Source: a virus. From it: a DNA stretch of 25,635 bases. Location: the IMG/VR virus record IMGVR_UViG_3300025098_000254, positions 1-25,635 of that record. The stretch is one strand, 5' to 3'. The notes under the pieces were generated by a model. That model made no database searches, was not told where the DNA came from, and worked only from the letters and a program-made list of their open reading frames with translations. Both the position numbers and the translations under genes were made by a program. Below, piece after piece: positions 24,801 through 25,635 of the stretch (position 1 is its first letter; each line of letters begins with the position of its first letter).

Positions 24801-25635
24801 TTATTAAGGGTTCAGTAGATTCAAGATGTAACAACTCACCAGGACTAGTTGTTCCAATACCTACGTTGCCGTTAGGAATTATAATGTTGCTATAAGTAGC
24901 ATTGCCAATCGTCAATGTTCTATTTGAAGCGGTAGTGTTGGCTGACTGGAGAAGTATTGTGTTATTTCTATTGTCTCTTATAGCATACTGGGAGTCAATG
25001 CCTATGGAACCATCTGTGACTTGTAATTTATTGAGAGGACTAGTAGTACCTATTCCTACGTTGCCTGTGTTAGTGATGCGCATTTTAGTATACGTGTCGC
25101 TAGTACCACCTAATCTAAAATCTAAATAAGAGGCGCCTGTTGTCCAATTGGTCCATAACGCTGTTCCTGTTGTTGAACCATCACCAGTAAATCCTAATCT
25201 ATTACCAGACGCATCACCCATATCTACTTCTAACCTACTGTCAGGACTAGTCGTCCCGATACCAACGTTGCCAGAATTAGCCACATAAAAATCAGCACCT
25301 GCGGAAGCTGACCCATCAATCATTACACCACCGTCCCCATCAGTGTTGTATATTTCTAAATCTCCATTTCTATTGTACTCTATTATGCCTTGCTCTGATG
25401 TGCTTTTTTCGAAAATAAGTTTGATTGGAGATGCATTGGAATTTGTTGATGTAAGTTTTAGGAAGTCTGTAGATGTTGCGGAAGACAACTCTAATAAAGA
25501 GTCAGGACTAGTAGTACCAATACCTACGTTACCTGCGCTAGTAATGCGCATTCTTTCTGTATTTCCTGTTGAAAAAGAGTGGCTACCCGAATTATTTCCT
25601 GAAGACTTGTAGTCTACATTCGTTCCGTCTACTTT
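15826..25635 (-). CDS. Giant modular tail fibre with GIGTTSP repeats, N-terminus off right edge
   Basis: The frame is open from the right edge (no start needed inside the window) to TGA 15828-15826, giving at least 3269 codons; ATG 25551 is only an internal Met. It is built from about 33 modules centred on (S)(A/G)GNVGIGTTSPxxKLxV with 40-100 residues of Ser/Thr/Gly/Asn-rich beta sequence between them, often with ERMRITSAGN before the core. This module is common in fibre proteins of environmental phages and is expected to form a long trimeric beta shaft. Two non-repeat domains interrupt it (about 19832-20460 and 22985-23640), and about 18500-19800 carries YHDGSNSYI-type units instead. The C-terminus has a Pro/Gln linker and a short cap (YLSEPDEWLMVDIGGTNYVL). 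The S74 chaperone-protease that often ends such proteins is absent. It would bind the host surface. Confidence 0.85.
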   Translation of the reverse strand, partial: KVDGTNVDYKSSGNNSGSHSFSTGNTERMRITSAGNVGIGTTSPDSLLELSSATSTDFLKLTSTNSNASPIKLIFEKSTSEQGIIEYNRNGDLEIYNTDGDGGVMIDGSASAGADFYVANSGNVGIGTTSPDSRLEVDMGDASGNRLGFTGDGSTTGTALWTNWTTGASYLDFRLGGTSDTYTKMRITNTGNVGIGTTSPLNKLQVTDGSIGIDSQYAIRDNRNNTILLQSANTTASNRTLTIGNATYSNIIIPNGNVGIGTTSPGELLHLESTEPLIRLDDTNSGLHYIFGQDGDGFKFTTNNSTYGKYTFDTNVGIGTTSPGEKLEIANAGSVNLKLNNTSGGLAMTIGAQASACRITAESGDDLRLGAGGTVDTLNINSSSNVGIGTTSPTEKLTVEGRVHVSEGTTNRSIQLRDDGLYISRTSDGGNVSQIRASSNGNNIDIRSQTGINLNISTNNALRIDQSRNIGIGTGSTPSARLHIKGSGATSATTSLLVQNSSTTELFRVRDDGNVGIGTTSPSQKLDVVGNINLDGDNRHIYFGGSNTFIGENSNSNKLELRGGGSSGSQTVYIDNAGQLGIGTSVPSEKLDVAGSIVVNTGQSLKWGAGATRIVGVDGSYISLYPNNSEKVRFLSNGNVLIGTTTDNGDKLQVVGNANFSTGVNAQGSSTIDSLGFHAINPVFGQPNIQLPDFTDVLYRADRRFTITITGGTNNVVGMFNGSYASGTTFAANTTHTVNINVAGQSGVPANGYTYPQGYLYFSFYSGLHAYTSLTARVKANGVWRNCTGATNISTNAIYEVLRLTVPSNNYVTDIEFTLVTGASSVQIALMNYVSSRHTSQMELPYLAKTLDTNRLFGNVDVLTNASADQNRLSGTGNSYLAASTGNVGIGNTNPSQKLSVIGNISLSGVVLFDDNQGINFGNSNAKIYGSSADGIKFNAGGSEAMRLNQSGNVGIGTTGPLAKLHVKDGNTLSSALTNTSALIEGFSQSILQIASHSTGYSQIAFGDQDDGFDGGFIYSNASRYLSIETANAERMRITSAGNVGIGVTNPSSKLTIETEAGDGTIELLAVNAATTKNKIIFSEAILGDASFFIEHDGAGAGADNLLKIHGDGSGGTASGITIRRNGLVGIGTNSPLGKLQVNKYTVASQGNQNVHGELSVFANSGDESLFLGVRNASYPNRGWAFNPIASGVNSDLQIKEHGSTGVRMTLKSGGNVGIGTTSPGSKLEVVGEIRLSEGSDYTSISTSGGDTIFGNVSSGANNVRIFNGGSERMRITSGGDVGIGTTNPTEVLTVDGNIRAVTSGQTILKIRGGGDSQDLNLVSENQTFTISRGSTERMRITSGGNVGIGTTSPASKLHVVGADGTYQTRIGHSTQSFYLKVDGTNVDYKSSGNNSGSHSFSTGNTERVRITSAGNVGIGTSSPQQRLMVASPSDTSVVLGASYLSTNNNNFFEVGINANDGYLNLKNSGVSTTVHIDSDGNSYLNGGNVGIGTTSPSGKLHVEGQIRLFKNGDDALATSGVYIANAANNRAYNFQQNADGSSLNLWAYGGSSWANRLTVQADGNVGIGTTSPSHNLHVASAGNAEILAQRTSGAGVLIQSQASVGVVGTNTNHRLDLKTNGGTRVTVDTNGKVGIGTTSPGHLLEIRGTGDALSVGNDTNTLTYMRFANERTMIGYSGANAVVQGGLSKGIRFNVNNNTFNSGNAMAIDTSGNVGIGTSSPNAKLEVAGDTILGNALTDKAIVHGHLGIGHDAYPKIAYPGQNALWGEANNSTVGQVVIDLPGTLANYDMAYIEIDIYEYNSTNATKLIIGGHNWNSGGNSNTSATMWHQAGVKVIGDNPKSVYLGWRNDGTNNRRVIAIGETNSTWSYPTIHVAKVHGNDGYTSAIDWVGDWAMNLTTSGSFFTKSPTTNFNASSSTTFVTHGKISSNGATFADNVGIGTTSPSQKLEVAGNIKLGDSNKLILGTGSDLEIYHNGLSGNNNIDNINGDLYMSQYANDKDIIFRSDNGSGGVAEYFRVDGGITKTVFVRDTKHLDTKKALFGDQDDLQIYHDGSNSYISEIGTGDLRFIQNVDDGKIRFYNDNGSGGITEYLRIDGSSEETLFSKQIRVTDNIKISAGNSSDLQIYHDGSNSYITDTGTGDLYIRGSNSVYIGNNAGTKTYISGTDGGATKLYYNGAGAQQKLETTSAGAKVTGDLTITDDLNINGNELTFTNDAASTYIRAADALLIQSDYNTGENKPIYLQPSAVTELTIATGISTFAGDVIVGDDLLVPKIRLEDINGTVGSLFKIYAWDDELQFTKRNLSTEAHAGTLLALNYSTNAATFAGNINFGDSHFIGDDADDNLLIQGSASENVIVRSEDGLYFRTGGNNTRLTINSSGNVGIGTSSPTDKLTVNGNLSIFANKIYNGSASNSAGVSFPNSTTRIDGYNGITFHSSATTVGSQSERMRIDSSGRLLINSTSTAFSDKLYVNGDAYTTGGWRVGTGATYVGKLTNDSGILTLMSDGSRDVQIGNNANPSMLYVDTSAANVGIGTTSPTSKLHVVSTGDELARLESGNADGSPYISFVQSGTRRSYIQLHDSENNLKLASEYGIISFITGDANNETERMRITSAGNVGIGTTSPSAKLSVVGSGENGGILFNNSGSQEHRFYSSTNSQFNTIGSSTPIWNWAQHTGVGVTPNYKMTLNNTGLGIGTTSPVSKLTVVGTTTSAITVQSGSAISGLQIFNNSTTDEANIINYYNGPLILGTNNVERMRIAGNGNVGIGTTSPEDLLHISADSPVLRLTNTVDSGKSSIEFWDNQSGTSQAGEIFYDDNSNLFGLQGNGNGIVFRANNTFPGSELMRLNSSGNLGIGTTSPDFTLDVEKDVDTWVSRIYNTGSDANAQALLIRSDATSAHDATVLGVYADSGYKMVVKSTGNVGIGTTSPSQKLHVAGSALINGTIYSGDGSISTSNSLQLQYNAVSGDGVIASKSTGGNTTLALQTSDSGATATKLYITSAGNVGIGTTSPGAKLDISDSIPTLRITGTRDASWTIGQTIASLEYFSKDSSGSAANSVRASINLVNETSVFGSTTGLAFSTKGDVSGAPSEAMRINASGNVGIGTTSPQFQLHVNSDSSGTSAIGVGNTGSGASRVYLDASNGDFSGSDYMWIGQNNDLTGEIFMAQNAGSFYIKTQPGGTSTVQLAVTQAGQVGIGTTSPGAKLHVTDSIRIDTGGSGPTQSPQAQSQSPTQAIIKNNPPPGSADFYLSEPDEWLMVDIGGTNYVLPAYEA
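19145..19735 (-). repeat. Three YHDGSNSY-type coding repeats in the fibre gene
   Basis: Three units of the form L(Q/E)IYH(D/N)G... G(T/N)GDL occur, two with YHDGSNSYI exactly, and two followed by NGSGG(I/V)(T/A)EY(L/F)R(I/V)DG. DNA at 19238-19275 and 19461-19498 is nearly identical, so these arose by local duplication. Confidence 0.7.
21416..21495 (-). repeat. 80-bp direct repeat in fibre gene, internal copy
   Basis: This stretch matches 25556-25635 at 79 of 80 positions, in the same frame (offset 4,140 bp). It codes VDGTNVDYKSSGNNSGSHSF and neighbouring residues. The one difference (21472) is silent (GAT versus GAC). Confidence 0.9.
25556..25635 (-). repeat. 80-bp direct repeat in fibre gene, edge copy
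   Basis: Second copy of the repeat at 21416-21495, running into the right edge of the window, so its full length cannot be seen. Confidence 0.9.

Larger units (their letters stand above)
16020..25545 (-). repeat. Array of about 33 GIGTTSP-coding repeats
   Basis: A roughly 29-bp DNA core recurs about 33 times, on the plus strand as GGACTAGTngTnCC followed by (A/T)AT(A/T/C)CCnACGTTGCC, coding (reversed) GNVGIGTTSP. Spacing varies from about 130 to over 600 bp. One degenerate copy (RLLINSTSTAFSDKLY) lies near 18215-18265. The array is irregular and coding, so it is not a CRISPR array. Confidence 0.9.

Noticed and set aside
16020-25545. CRISPR-like array of about 29-bp repeats
   Set aside because: Spacing is irregular, repeats vary, and the whole region is one open reading frame.
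16346-25612. Many plus-strand frames of 60-166 codons inside the fibre gene, reading VVPIPTLP again and again
   Set aside because: They are the antisense reading of the GIGTTSP repeats. They have no conserved family features and lie opposite a strong coding frame.
21416-25635. Diversity-generating retroelement (template/variable repeat pair)
   Set aside because: The two copies differ by one silent change, without adenine-specific substitutions, and no reverse transcriptase is in the window.
1-25635. tRNA genes, insertion sequences or attachment sites
   Set aside because: None seen; intergenic gaps are too short and no integrase or transposase is present.

Overview
The window is a fragment of a tailed-phage genome. 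All recognisable genes lie on the minus strand, so the transcription order runs from the right edge to the left edge. It carries virion structure and packaging genes only: no replication, lysis, integrase, tRNA or host gene is visible. The longest gene-free stretch is about 85 bases, so there is no non-coding region over 300 bases. The DNA is AT-rich. Most starts have A/T-rich leaders without a Shine-Dalgarno sequence, which is usual for Bacteroidota hosts. The long portal with a Q-rich tail, the large terminase, the acidic scaffold-like protein and the P22 gp10/'stabilization protein'-like tail gene recall crAss-like (Crassvirales) and uncultivated marine short-tailed phages. That placement comes from remembered family patterns and has not been searched.

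Layout in transcription order. (1) 25635-15826: a giant fibre gene, open at its 5' end beyond the right edge, with at least 3269 codons here. It is built from about 33 GIGTTSP-type modules, two inserted non-repeat domains, an AT-rich block with a second repeat type (YHDGSNSY), and an unusual short C-terminal cap. (2) 15829-14060: a run of small genes, many overlapping or touching: a 40-aa basic protein coupled by ATGA overlaps at both ends, a 106-aa acidic protein, an 82-aa coiled coil, a 72-aa protein, a double GroES-like protein and a candidate small terminase. (3) 14060-6682: the head module, consisting of large terminase, portal, scaffold-like protein and major capsid protein. (4) A strong hairpin after the capsid gene. 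(5) 6597-1: the connector/tail module of four proteins; the last, at least 1331 codons, runs off the left edge.

Together the genes would build the procapsid (capsid, scaffold, portal), fill it (terminase subunits), close and extend the portal with ring and nozzle proteins, and supply a very long receptor-binding fibre. The GroES-like protein may help fold capsid or fibre protein with the host chaperonin. The most unusual points are the size and mosaic build of the fibre with no S74 chaperone domain visible at its C terminus, an in-frame 80-bp near-perfect repeat 4,140 bp apart inside it, the doubly coupled 40-aa gene, the single strong Shine-Dalgarno placed before the terminase, and the alternative-hairpin arrangement after the capsid gene.
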